From Leguminivora glycinivorella (taxonomy: Eukaryota; Arthropoda; Insecta; Lepidoptera; Tortricidae): 64,000 nucleotides of DNA. The DNA is taken from assembly GCF_023078275.1 (NCBI RefSeq), contig NC_062977.1, positions 10,437,118 to 10,501,117 of the forward strand. The letters run 5' to 3'. Position 1 is the first letter of the stretch. Each line of letters begins with the position of its first letter. Below the pieces are notes generated by a model. The model searched no databases, was not told where the DNA came from, and saw only the letters and a program-made list of their open reading frames with translations. Below, in pieces: positions 1 through 11,100 of this stretch. A program made the translations under genes and the position numbers.

Positions 1-949
1 CGATATTAGGTACACTATCATAGAAATATTATGATCATAGCTTGATCATAGACAACATGCCGTCCTTTTTCTTCAGGATTAAGAAAAAGGGAGGCATACA
101 TACATACCTATGATTATATTTATATGATAGTATTGATAGTGTGATATCGGCCTTCAGGTAAATCTCAACTATCGTTTTACAAGTAGGTACAATACCGTAC
201 ATTATTGTATATTACCTATTTAGAACACATTTTTCAATGCGAATGTTAAAGTATAATATTTATGTATCACCTAACGAAACAGAAGCTGTTAATGAATATT
301 CATTATGTTACGATTTGTTGACAATTATTCAAAAAGCTAATTAACACCAATACCTACTTTTTTAAAGCTGTCTGCTAATTTTATGCCAGTGTATAATCTT
401 GTTTATTTCTGACCTCGCTTTCTAGTCAGAATGGAGCACCGTAATAGGATACGCGATATTTTATTTACATATCGATTTATAGAATGTCTGTGAAATTAAA
501 GTTTTTAAGTAGTAGTAATATTTAACACCTACAGTCAGTACTGTCATACATACATATTGAAATTCAAAACAAGCTAACTGATTTAATATTTCGCTTTGAA
601 ATTTGTAAAGTGTCATCATATGGCAGTTAATAACGACGTTTCCATAATGCTCAGAGTTTGCTTAGGCATACTTTATATGGCATGTCTCAAACTCTAGAAA
701 AGGCTAAATAGCACTCTTGCTACGCTTCCTGTCGAGCAGGAAAGCATACCTACTTAGGCGACAGTACACATCCGGGTGATTAATAGTTAGTATTTGGTCA
801 GCATCAGCAACAGTCATATATACTTAATCAGGAAATAGGTAGTCAAGTGGATCATTTAATTTATATTATATAGTATACCTACCAGTAAGTATTAGATACA
901 CGTCACGTTATGTCGTTTCATATATTCCCGAAGAAATTTAAAGGTGACG

Positions 950-1035
950 CCTTCATCTCGTATTGGGCAAGACTTAGCCCTTTCGGGCTTGAAAGGCCTG
1001 TGCCCAGCAGTGACGAGTATACTCGCCACTACTTC
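950..1035 (+). mobile_element. Possible LINE 3' tail fragment
   Basis: The stretch contains GGCCTGTGCCCAGCAGTG, which resembles a motif found near the 3' end of abundant lepidopteran RTE-type LINEs. It is short and diverged, no coding sequence precedes it, and no poly-A follows. The assignment rests on recall of that motif only. Confidence 0.35.
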
Positions 1036-1345
1036 CCTAAATAATTCAGTATTGTTGATTATTTATTTATGGCATTAATACAAGCGACAGTGTAACGGTT
1101 ATTAAGCGGTTAGTAGCCGCGCGTTGCTAAATTGACTTGACGATGAAACTCGAATGACATTTTGACGTAACAAAGTGATAGAGCTATTAAAAGTGATTAA
1201 AATTTAGTTCAATAGAGCAAGTTTCGAATTAATTAAACAAACAGGAAACGGCTTTATTTAGTTTTATTTTTTTCGTCAGTCATCAGAAATGATGGGTGAA
1301 AAAAAGTAGGTTAGGTACCTATCTAACTATCTACAATAGTCTTTA

Positions 1346-1492
1346 GGGATCATCCACATATTACGTCACACCAAATTTCAGGTTTTTGGACCCCTCCCCC
1401 CCCTATGTCACGCTTTTTTGTATCCCTTTAACAGGGATTGTCACATTTAGTATGACCCCCCCCCCCTTACACTGTGACGTAATATATGGACT
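1346..1492. repeat. MITE-like element with ATATTACGTCAC ends
   Basis: The ends are inverted copies of each other: CATATTACGTCAC near 1355-1368 and GTGACGTAATATATGGA near 1474-1490. The interior holds two C-runs and no coding sequence. This is the architecture of a short non-autonomous DNA element of about 147 bp. Confidence 0.6.
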
Positions 1493-2639
1493 AGGTGCTT
1501 CTCGTATAAATATACGGGAGGAGATCTTAAGCTTTGGGCTTTGTTTTCAAATTGATATTTGGAATAGTTACGAAACAAGACTCGGAGGCATCTTCCTATC
1601 CTATCCAACGGTAATCAACAGGAAAATACATTAACATTTCCTATGAATAGATGTAGTAATCCCCAGAACTAATCATCCGAAGGTTCAGAAGCTACAAATG
1701 GAAAAGTAGTAGGAAACGAAAATATAGGCAACTACCGGCTTGCACATGTAAGTAGCTACTTAAGTATACCGGAAAGTCAGTATAGGAACCGCTGTACATA
1801 ACATGCTGTTGTTAATTTCGTTTATGAACCATAAAGAGCTTACTTCAACCATATTAATTGCTTATAATAGTCGCAAGTTTTATAATATAATGATTATAAC
1901 ATAATAATAAGTACGTAAGTTCCTGCAATAATGTCGAATATGCGAATGCTGCGAATATGAAGTACCTACCTACTTTAGCTTTCTCTCGGTAAAGTTAAAT
2001 AATATAACCTAAGCATAAAAAGCTTAACTTTAAGTCTGCATATCGCTATTTTTATCTCCCCATTGTTTATTCTCATTTTACCCAAGGTATCTCGTAACAA
2101 ACCGCGACACAGATAAGCAATTTCTCATTTTCCGTGTGGTTTCATTTACTTTAGAATTCGAGCCACGTAAAGAAAGGTCTGCGTGAGACCCGCGCGAACG
2201 ATTGTAGATCGACCTTCACTGTATTTCACCGACGTGCCATACATAGAAAGCACAAAGCTTTGAACGTAGCACGTATGAACTTTCTCATGTCAATAATACA
2301 ATACATGTCTCGGTGATTACCCAGCCTACATAATGCCCATAATCGTAGCACCGCATTACCGGTAATGAAACCTAGCCCTCTCTCACACGCGATCACTGAT
2401 CTTTTGTCGTTTTGTAAGTGGTCATAAATGGTGCAAATGCTCTTTTAAGCAATACCTAGGTACAAAAACTAATATTATATGTATACTATACATACAACAT
2501 AGGACAGCTAGTAAGTACCTACCCCTTGTCAATTAATTACCTATTGGTATCATATTTTGGGTATAGTAATAGTATCATAATATGAGATGCATTTGTGTCT
2601 GCCAAGCTATAGAGACTTGGTAACCTAAGGCAGCGTTCC

Positions 2640-2912
2640 CACTTAAGCGTCACGTGTCTCGGGGCGCGCAACGGACGTCTCCGCCACGTCGCCTGAATGT
2701 AATTCAAAAAACGTCTCCTCAGTACATTTTGTATAGGAAGGACGTAAGACGCGCCCCAGGCGGCGTGGCAGTGGCGTGACGCGCGCCGCGCCGCCTGGGG
2801 GCGCGTCTTACGTCCTTCCTATACAAAATGTACTGAGGAGACGTTTTTTGAATTACATTCAGGCGGCGTGGCGCGGACGTCCGTTCCGCACCTCAGGACA
2901 TGCGTCTCTTAG
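2640..2912. repeat. Foldback element with ~95-bp near-perfect arms
   Basis: A left arm at about 2672-2765 (including GAATGTAATTCAAAAAACGT and ATTTTGTATAGGAAGGACGT) is repeated in reverse complement at about 2795-2890, around a short GC-rich loop (GGCAGTGGCGTGACGCGCG). Weaker inverted similarity continues outward to about 2650 and 2912. Arm similarity is very high, so the element is recent or kept homogeneous. It has no coding capacity. Confidence 0.75.
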
Positions 2913-3521
2913 ATGTGGCCGGTCCCTAAAGAATACAATTTACTTTATTAAGAATAAAATACAATTTATTTAGAAGAGTATTTTTATGTATACTTACTTA
3001 TTTGTTATGAGGTAATTGTTACCAATTTATTATCTACTACATAATTATTTCCTGTCCCTACGGTATAAACCTTTTTTCCCCTCACTAACTCGGAAACACG
3101 TGTTTTGTCCTTTAATACCAGCGGGTAAAAACGCATTTTATCCACTAGTGGGTAAAGTAATTTGACCTTGAATAAAGTCAAATTAACTGCTTTAAAATTG
3201 AATCTAGTAATAAAGATGATTTACCACCTGTGGAACTACTGGAAGCAGTGATAAACGCATTGCGTTATAGTTTCCTCGCTATAGTGAGGGGAAAAGTTTT
3301 GTGTTACACTCGGGTGCAAATGTATTTTACTTCTCGTGTGTTAAAAAACTCACAAGTTCAGGATTCTATTCTCGAACCACTCGCTTCGCTCGTGGTTCAA
3401 CTATAGAATCCTTTCACTTGCTGGTTTTTCAATTCCACACTCTGCGTTAAAATACAACTTTGCCCCCTTGTATAACAAATAACTATTATCAATATAGGTA
3501 ATTATATCGAATTGGCTTTCG

Positions 3522-3714
3522 AATGAGGAGGCACACTGACATTTTATCCCGCCAGGCGGCGCCTGTGCAAGAGTCTAGGAATGTCACTGTCATTCATATG
3601 TGAGAGAGAGAGAAAAAAATATCTTCTTCTCGATCTCACGTATGCAATTCTTTATCTGTGCAATGGACTAATAAGGTGGCCATCTATCATAATCTTTGAG
3701 TGTGCCTCCTCATT
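3522..3714. repeat. 193-bp MITE, termini AATGAGGAGGCACAC
   Basis: AATGAGGAGGCACAC at 3522 is matched by its reverse complement GTGTGCCTCCTCATT ending at 3714. The interior contains a GA-rich run and no ORF. The structure is a short terminal-inverted-repeat element. Confidence 0.7.
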
Positions 3715-3755
3715 GTATGCACGTAAAATTATTTACTAATACTGCTCAGGGTGGC

Positions 3756-3897
3756 TAGCCGAATGGCAGAATCGCTCACGAAACGCTCACGAAACGAAGC
3801 GCTAGTAGATATCTATCTCTATCGCGCTTGCGTATTGGCGCGACAGAGCCAGCGGCGTATCGCTTTCGTTTGGCGTCGGAGAAATGCCATTCGGCTA
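3756..3897. repeat. 142-bp MITE, termini TAGCCGAATGGCA (copy 1)
   Basis: TAGCCGAATGGCA at the left is inverted at the right as TGCCATTCGGCTA. The interior shares TAGATATCTATCTCTATCG and GCGTATTGGCG with a second copy at 30576-30717 of the same length. An ORF spanning it is incidental. Confidence 0.75.
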
Positions 3898-4799
3898 CGG
3901 GGCCAGGTACCGCTAAGTATCTTGACGAAGTGATAGCATTTTACATTTTGGTTGAGGTCGTTCATTAAATTAGATTGGTTTTATTTTTAATTAAACTTTT
4001 GAACATGCAATTATACCCAAATTAATGATTGCGTGTAAATAAGTACATGACATGACTAACTTAGGTATTTATCATGTTGGTGGCACTGGCGCAGCAGGTC
4101 AATTAAGTGAGAGAAATCAGATTTAAACCGTCTATTAGCATTGTCTAATAAACGCAGCAACATTAAATAATCATAGTAATAACGTTTCTTTAGAAAACTT
4201 CGCGGTTATTAAGCACAATTTCAAGTTAATACGTGCTTTTGCTTGTTTACAATTTACAACAGTGTAGCCATGGCACGCTCCAACCCGTCGAGATCACAAG
4301 AAAGTGAACTTTCTCTATAAGCTACCATATCGATGTTGGTGCATTCGAAACGATCGAGTGCCGATACCGGCGCTAAACATCTCGTTATGTAACGCCTTAT
4401 TTCAATAATGACAAACACGACGTTTTTCCTAAATCCGCTCACCGGAAAATTAATCGGTCACTATTAGCTCATGCCATTTATCGTAGCTGTGACAAAACAA
4501 CTCTCAGATTTAGCTGCAAGTAGGTTCGCCAAACACGACCGCAATTTTACAGCGCTGGTGGCAAATAACTGACTCGTGCTTAGAGGTCTTATGAAACTCG
4601 AGAATGTTATTTGACTTTGTTTTTGACTGATTGTGGTTTGTGATAGTTGAGATATTACGAAATTGGCCATATACGTCCACTTCTACGTTCTGTAACTAAA
4701 TACTTCCCAGTAGGTGTAGGTACGCCGAAATAAAAACCATTAATTAGGGGCCTATTCGACTTGTTAGAATGCAAGATCATAACGTGAAGTTATAGATCA

Positions 4800-7718
4800 A
4801 GAGCCCAGGCCCGCCAGACCTTCCTCAAATTCTCAAGGATGAAACTTTGGGACAATGTAGAGTTCACATCGGCGTTTAATGTGTGCATATTTTCTAGTTC
4901 GGCCCATCGGCCAATTTTTTGCTATCAAGTGATGAAGGTGAAAAAAAAAAGTGCTTACTTTCCTTAAATTCTCAAGGCTGATTTTTATATATGTGTTAGA
5001 GCACGTTGTTAGAAATTGGTTATCATCAATGCCAGACCGTTTCCGCCGGCCATAACTTTTACCAGACGCGACAAAGTTGGCAAAAAACGACTCTAACTTA
5101 CCTCATTTTCTCAAGCCTGATTTTGGTATATGATACGCAGGGACCTGTAACCAGACCGTTTGTAAGCAGCCAGACCAATCGGATGGACCCAACCATCCGC
5201 CAGACCGACTTAAAGTTTCGATATGAGCATTAGTAGAATTGAAATATTCCGGGTCTATAAAAGCTAAAAACTTGAATTTTCTACATTAAGCTACGTGTAT
5301 ATTGTATACTTGACGTAATAAGCGACTTTCAAAAATTTTACTTCTAAGGAAATAAAAAAATGAAAGTTTATATGTGGTGCAAGATTAATTTTAAGCTATG
5401 AATTTTATTTACACTGCGTAAGTACATGTGTATTTTATTATAAATATAACTTTTACCAGACGCGACAAAGTTGGCAAAAAACGACTCTAACTTACCTCAT
5501 TTTCTCAAGCCTGATTTTGGTATATGATACGCAGGGACCTGTAACCAGACCGTTTGTAAGCAGCCAGACCAATCGGATGGACCCAACCATCCGCCAGACC
5601 GACTTAAAGTTTCGATATGAGCATTAGTAGAATTGAAATATTCTGGGTCTATAAAAGCTAAAAACTTGAATTTTCTACATTAAGCTACGTGTATATTGTA
5701 TACTTGACTTAATAAGCGACTTTCAAAAATTTTACTTCTAAGGAAATAAAAAAATGAAAGTTTATATGTGGTGCAAGATTAATTTTAAGCTATGAATTTT
5801 ATTTACACTGCGTAAGTACATGTGTATTTTATTATAAATATAACTTTTACCAGACGCGACAAAGTTGGCAAAAAACGACTCTAACTTAACTCATTTTCTC
5901 AAGCCTGATTTTGATATATGATACGCAGGGACCTGTAACTAGACCATTTGTAATAAGCAGCCAGACCAACCGGATGGACCCAACCATCCGCCAGACCGAC
6001 TTAAAGTTTCGATATGAGCATTAGTAGAATTGAAATATTCCGGGTCTATAAAAGCTAAAAATGCTTAAATAACTTTTGTAGTATGCGAGGGATTTGACAT
6101 TATATGCAACATACACATAGTGCCTTTATACATAGTGTGAGGTCCCTCGCCCACAAATTAAAAAGGATCGATCTTAAAACTAATTTTTAACCACCTTGTT
6201 CGACGACCGAAAAAAAAGTTTAATTTACTTTTCTTCCTTAAATTTATAATAAAATACACATGTACTTACGCAGTGTAAATAAAATTCATTGCTTAAAATT
6301 AATCTTGCACCACATATAAACTTTCATTTTTTTATTTCCTTAGAAGTAAAATTTTTGAAAGTCGCTTATTACGTCAAGTATACAATATACACGTAGCTTA
6401 ATGTAGAAAATTCAAGTTTTTAGCTTTTATAGACCCGGAATATTTCAATTCTACTAATGCTCATATCGAAACTTTAAGTCGGTCTGGCGGATGGTTGGGT
6501 CCATCCGATTGGTCTGGCTGCTTACAAACGGTCTGGTTACAGGTCCCTGAGTATCATATACCAAAATCAGGCTTGAGAAAATGAGGTAAGTTAGAGTCGT
6601 TTTTGCCAACTTGCATCTTCGAGGGATCGCGCCCCACTACACACGGCCACCAGACAAGCGCAAAGCTCGGGACCTGCCCCGATCCCTACTACACTTGGAC
6701 ACCAACACAGAAGAAGAAGAAGAGGACAACACCCCCACACCACACTGAACACCAAAATCACCACCACCACCACCACGCCCACGCTAGCCCGAGCTGCCGG
6801 TCGCCTTCACTGCGGCCCCGAACCTGGCCCCGCTCAAACGGTATCACCAGGCTAGGGGTCGCGGGGTTGGATAACGGCCGGTAGCGGTAGGGCTAGCAAA
6901 CACCGGATCGCCGAGCCGTCCACTAAAAGACGGCGTCAGACCGCCCCACAAGGATGGGGCGCGCCCCGACACAGCCCCCACAGCGCCCAGCGCGGAAAGG
7001 GCCACTCACACCCCAGCAGGGGTGTCGAACGACAACTCACCACCATTTTGCCAACTTTGTCGCGTCTGGTAAAAGTTATATTTATAATAAAATACACATG
7101 TACTTACGCAGTGTAAATAAAATTCATAGCTTAAAATTAATCTTGCACCACATATAAACTTTCATTTTTTTTATTTCCTTAGAAGTAAAATTTTTGAAAG
7201 TCGCTTATTACGTCAAGTATACAATATACACGTAGCTTAATGTAGAAAATTCAAGTTTTTAGCTTTTATAGACCCGGAATATTTCAATTCTACTAATGCT
7301 CATATCGAAACTTTAAGTCGGTCTGGCGGATGGTTGGGTCCATCCGATTGGTCTGGCTGCTTACAAACGGTCTAGTTACAGGTCTCTGCGTATCATATAT
7401 CAAAATCAGCCTTGAGAAAATGAGGTAAGTTAGAGTCGTTTTTTGCCAACTTTGTCGCGTCTGGTAAAAGTTATGGCCGGCGGAAACGGTCTCGGAAACC
7501 AATTTCTAACAACGTGCTCTAACACATATATAAAAATCAGCCTTGAGAATTTAAGGAAAGTAAGCACTTTTTTTTTTCACCTTCATCACTTGATAGCAAA
7601 AAATTGGCCGATGGGCCGAACTAGAAAATATGCACACATTAAACGCCGATGTGAACTCTACATTGTCCCAAAGTTTCATCCTTGAGAATTTGAGGAAGGT
7701 CTGGCGGGCCTGGGCTCT
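4800..7718. mobile_element. Large foldback element of 394-bp units in opposite orientations
   Basis: The outermost ~260 bp at 4800-5060 (starting AGAGCCCAGGCCCGCCAGAC) recur in reverse complement at about 7460-7718, ending CCTGGGCTCT. Inside, a unit containing CCAGACGCGACAAAGTTGGC starts near 5061, 5455 and 5849, a period of 394 bp; the third copy breaks off near 6060. After a unique centre (about 6061-6240), the same unit appears in reverse complement about twice (6240-6612 continuing at 7046-7075, then 7076-7475). Each unit carries several CCAGAC(C) motifs. An ORF of about 70 codons is present in the left terminal unit and in its mirror, but it shows no known domain. No transposase is encoded, so this is a non-autonomous foldback-type element of unknown family. 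Confidence 0.8.
6613..7045. mobile_element. 433-bp GC-rich insertion nested in the foldback element
   Basis: One foldback unit is interrupted exactly between two copies of TTTTGCCAACTT (6601-6612 and 7046-7057), a 12-bp target-site duplication. The inserted DNA is much more GC-rich than its surroundings and contains AGAAGAAGAAG and a CACCAC run. A long duplication of this type fits target-primed reverse transcription, so a 5'-truncated non-LTR element or a SINE is plausible. No protein domain is recognisable and there is no poly-A. Confidence 0.65.
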
Positions 7719-7907
7719 GGGTCTATTATGTATTTGACACTGATGGTTTGAGTGACAGTCTCTGACAAGCTAAAAGTAGAATTAACTTCAAAAATATTGT
7801 CTCTAAGTCACGAATTGCTACGCCCTCGCTAGAACATTATTCGATATTGAACTTTACAATGAAAGTAGGTACATAACTTGAAGTAGTAGTTACATAATAT
7901 TAATTAC

Positions 7908-8103
7908 CTGTCTAAAGCCAGTACATCCGCAGACACAAAACAGGACCGAAGCTCAGAATTCCGGTAGAGATCGTGCAGGGCTTGCCGCATGGCTCCCTCC
8001 CGCGTGTGATTGCCCTTGGGCTCCTCCCCCTCCTCCCCCCACACCGCCACAAACGAGCCTCGGAATGTTTGCCGGTTTAGAGGATCGCTAAACAGGTACA
8101 TGT
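7908..8103 (-). CDS. SEA-domain gene, exon 3 (SEA-like module)
   Basis: On the minus strand the acceptor CTTTACAG precedes 8103 and the donor CAG|GTAATT follows 7908. The two leading bases (AC) complete the C left by exon 2, giving His. The exon encodes about 65 residues: MYLFSDPLNRQTFRGSFVAV, an acidic stretch, an NHT sequon, then a helix-like segment and YRNSELRSCF. The order strand, helix and strand fits the first half of a SEA domain, a module that is often self-cleaved next to membranes. It ends in phase 2 (GAC AG), so the reading frame continues in a later exon that I could not find. Confidence 0.65.
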
Positions 8104-11100
8104 CTGTAAAGAGGATAAACATAAGCATAATTAGTACATTCAGGAGTGTAATAAAATTTTAAGGTCGCTACGTGTGTGGATTGCGACCCTAACACCTTCG
8201 CCATGTTGGGTCCTGCTATTAGCCAGACCCATTACGCTTAATGACTGCTCAGTGTGACTTAACTGTTCGCTGATGCGAAAGTCACATTGTTTTGTTGATT
8301 GTTCGTAACTGTAATTAATTTTGCTTATCTTTAATCATGATGAAAACATCACTGAGAGGTTCAATATACAATCGTCCACTTGTCGCGATAGCAAGGCCAT
8401 TCGCACCAAGCGAGCAGCCGGCCTTTGCGGTGACGGGCTCTCCGTACTTTTATTCCGATCTCTTACCAAACTATGTCCTCAGTCACCCAAAGTAATAGAG
8501 GCCTTAGATTGGTAGTAATTGTTACACAATATATGTTCATATTTATACTGGTTATTAGGCGTTTGTTCGGTGAACAATGAACAAAAGCGCTGCGCTCCGC
8601 CCGTCGCCGCCTGCGCTGGTAAATGTCGCCGCCTCCGCCTAGATGAGCACTACGATTCACTGTTTACTAACAATGCCGTATGGTTATAGAACCATTTATC
8701 AAATACATCAAGACAGACTTTAATGACTAATAATTATTTGCTTATGATAGACAGTGAGTTATGATGTGAGAATTTGCATATAAATACTATAAATAGGTAG
8801 AGGACGATGAGAAAAGATGCCTCGATTACTCTTATATATCTAACGACCGCGGGCCGTAGAAACCTCATATTAGGACAATTTCCCATAAACTACCGGCTAC
8901 CAAGTTGGGGTATTTCGAAGATATTCTAAATTTAAATGTTTTAATAACAATTGGCAAATTAATTTTGTTAAGATCGGAAATAGTAACACTAGACACTACT
9001 TAACTTATTTTTCTAAACAACCCAAAATCCATCATTTTATTATATCTCTACCTCGTATATTATAAAGTATACAATTCACGAACTTTAAATGAAAAGAGTA
9101 TTAAATTATATCTTAGAAACTATCGCGCAAAAGTGCGTGCGTCAAAGAAAACACCTTCTATAAGTATTTGTCTTTTATGTAACTATATTTATCTACCTAA
9201 TGTACAGTAGAGGTAGATATCAGTATTTCTGTGATCAAATACACAAACGAACGACTTGTCATCTCGGTATTAAGTAACGACATCACCAAATTACGCAATT
9301 AATCATCCTGTCAAGATGGAGTGAAAAAGTTTGACATCAAATATTTGAAGCAACTAAAGACATCGATCTAGACTCAACTTGCCTGTAGTTTCTAAAGTAA
9401 AAGTTTTTGTTGTGATGCAATTTAACTGTCGTGAACTAGTTAAAGTAAATCTGTTTAGGTACATACATATATCGTAACTATCGTAAGTTACCTAACAATG
9501 CGAGTCTACTAACCTTTGTCAAAGATGGATAAGTATCTATTAAGTAAGAGCATTTAGATAAGATTACCATTTACGTCAAAATGTTTGATTCTAGGTATAA
9601 TACGTCCTTCTAACCGAACTAAATTATGTAAATAAGTAGTTAAGTACCTATTTTTTTTTTTATTTACACAATTGATTAAAGCTAAAGTCATCATCTTCCT
9701 CGGCATTTGCCACGGTTCATGGGAGCCTGGGGTCCACTTTGACAACTAATCCCAAGATTTGGCGTAGGCACTAGTTTTACGAAAGCGATTGCCATCTGAT
9801 CTTCCAACTCGAAGATGTTTTGCTTCACCGAAAAGCGACTGTCAAATACTAAATGACATTTCGCACATAAAGCTAAAGTAAAGTAAACAATATAAATAAT
9901 GAGTTAAATATATGGCTCTTTCAACCGGATAAAGAAAATAGTTTGAAGCCTTAGAACCCACTTTCCTTTAAAATACGAGTATATCTTTAGAGTAGGACGT
10001 CGTGTCGTGAGCACGTATACGTGACAAACAAAACTATTACCTACCACGTCACGTTCTTTTCGTGACGTGTAAATGGTAAGAATTGTAAAAGGGCCGAGAC
10101 CAAAACTTTCTGTTGTTGCCCTTCGGACCAGATACTTCCATAATAGTAACTAACTGTAATACATGGTCTCCTAGCCATTTTCGGCTGCTATTTGTTACTG
10201 CTGAGTGATCCGCCCGTACGCTCTCAGGTGAAAGACCACATCAATTTTTGCAGCAATTGTGCGACCACACGCGCTTGACGCGCTACTGGTCAGCACGCTG
10301 CAATATATTGGGTTGGTAAGAAAGTAATGAGCGATCGATTGAATTCCACATAAAATTTTTGAGAGAGTTCTAGAATCTTCTATGGTCGAAAGTATATAAA
10401 GGGCGAGTCGCACAGTTTCTCGTCAGTCATTCACTAGCTGTCGCCGAGCTAATATAAGGAAGAAAATGGACGAATTAAAAGTGCATGTAAGGCATTGCTT
10501 ACTATATGAATTTCAGTCTGGCCATTCAGCCGCCGAAGCAGTGCGTAATATATGTCAGCGTGTTGCTCCTGAAGTTGTGTCTGAGGCCACGGCGAAACGA
10601 TGGTTCCAGCGGTTTCGTAGTGGCGACTTTTCATTATCAGATCAACCTAAGTCTGGTCGACCGGTGAAGATTGATGTAGCCAAATTAAAAACCTTAATTG
10701 AAGGAGATCCGAGGCTAACGAGTCGTACTCTTGCTACCGAGTTAGGCTGCTCTCATGTCACCATAGAAACACATTTACACGAGTTGGGAAAAAACTACAA
10801 ATACAGTGTTTGGATACCGCACGAACTTGATAGAGATCAACTAAACCGCCGTGCCGATATCTGCATACAACTTCTGTCTTTTCGCCGCACATTCAACTGG
10901 TTGGACCATCTTATCACTGGAGATGAAAAATGGGTCTTATATATAAATCACACACGCAAACGTCAGTGGCTAGCTCCAAACGAAAAAGGAATAGAGGCAC
11001 CAAAAACAGAGCCTCACCCGAAAAAAGTTATGCTGTCCGTTTGGTGGGATATTCACCGTTATATTTTTGATAAATGATTAAAATAATAAATTAAATAAAA

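Larger units (their letters stand above)
1..7907. other. Region beyond exon 3 of the SEA-domain gene, repeat-filled
   Basis: The last exon found for the SEA-domain gene ends at 7908 with a donor site, so this stretch should be its next intron and possibly more of the gene. I found no further exon with an acceptor, the required phase and coding character. What it holds is repeats: several hairpin elements between 1.3 and 3.9 kb and the large foldback element at 4800-7718. The remaining AT-rich parts (1-940, 1040-1340, 1500-2630, 2920-3520 and 3900-4790) show nothing I can identify. Confidence 0.5.

Noticed and set aside
4254..4670. Two minus-strand frames (63 and 69 codons) as possible further exons of the SEA-domain gene
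   Set aside because: They lack good acceptor and donor sites in the required phase, and composition is like the surrounding non-coding DNA. Similarity to SEA or protease domains was not seen.
6591..6884. Frame giving a His-rich or Val-rich protein
   Set aside because: It arises from the CACCAC repeat inside the 433-bp insertion, and both strands are open for compositional reasons.
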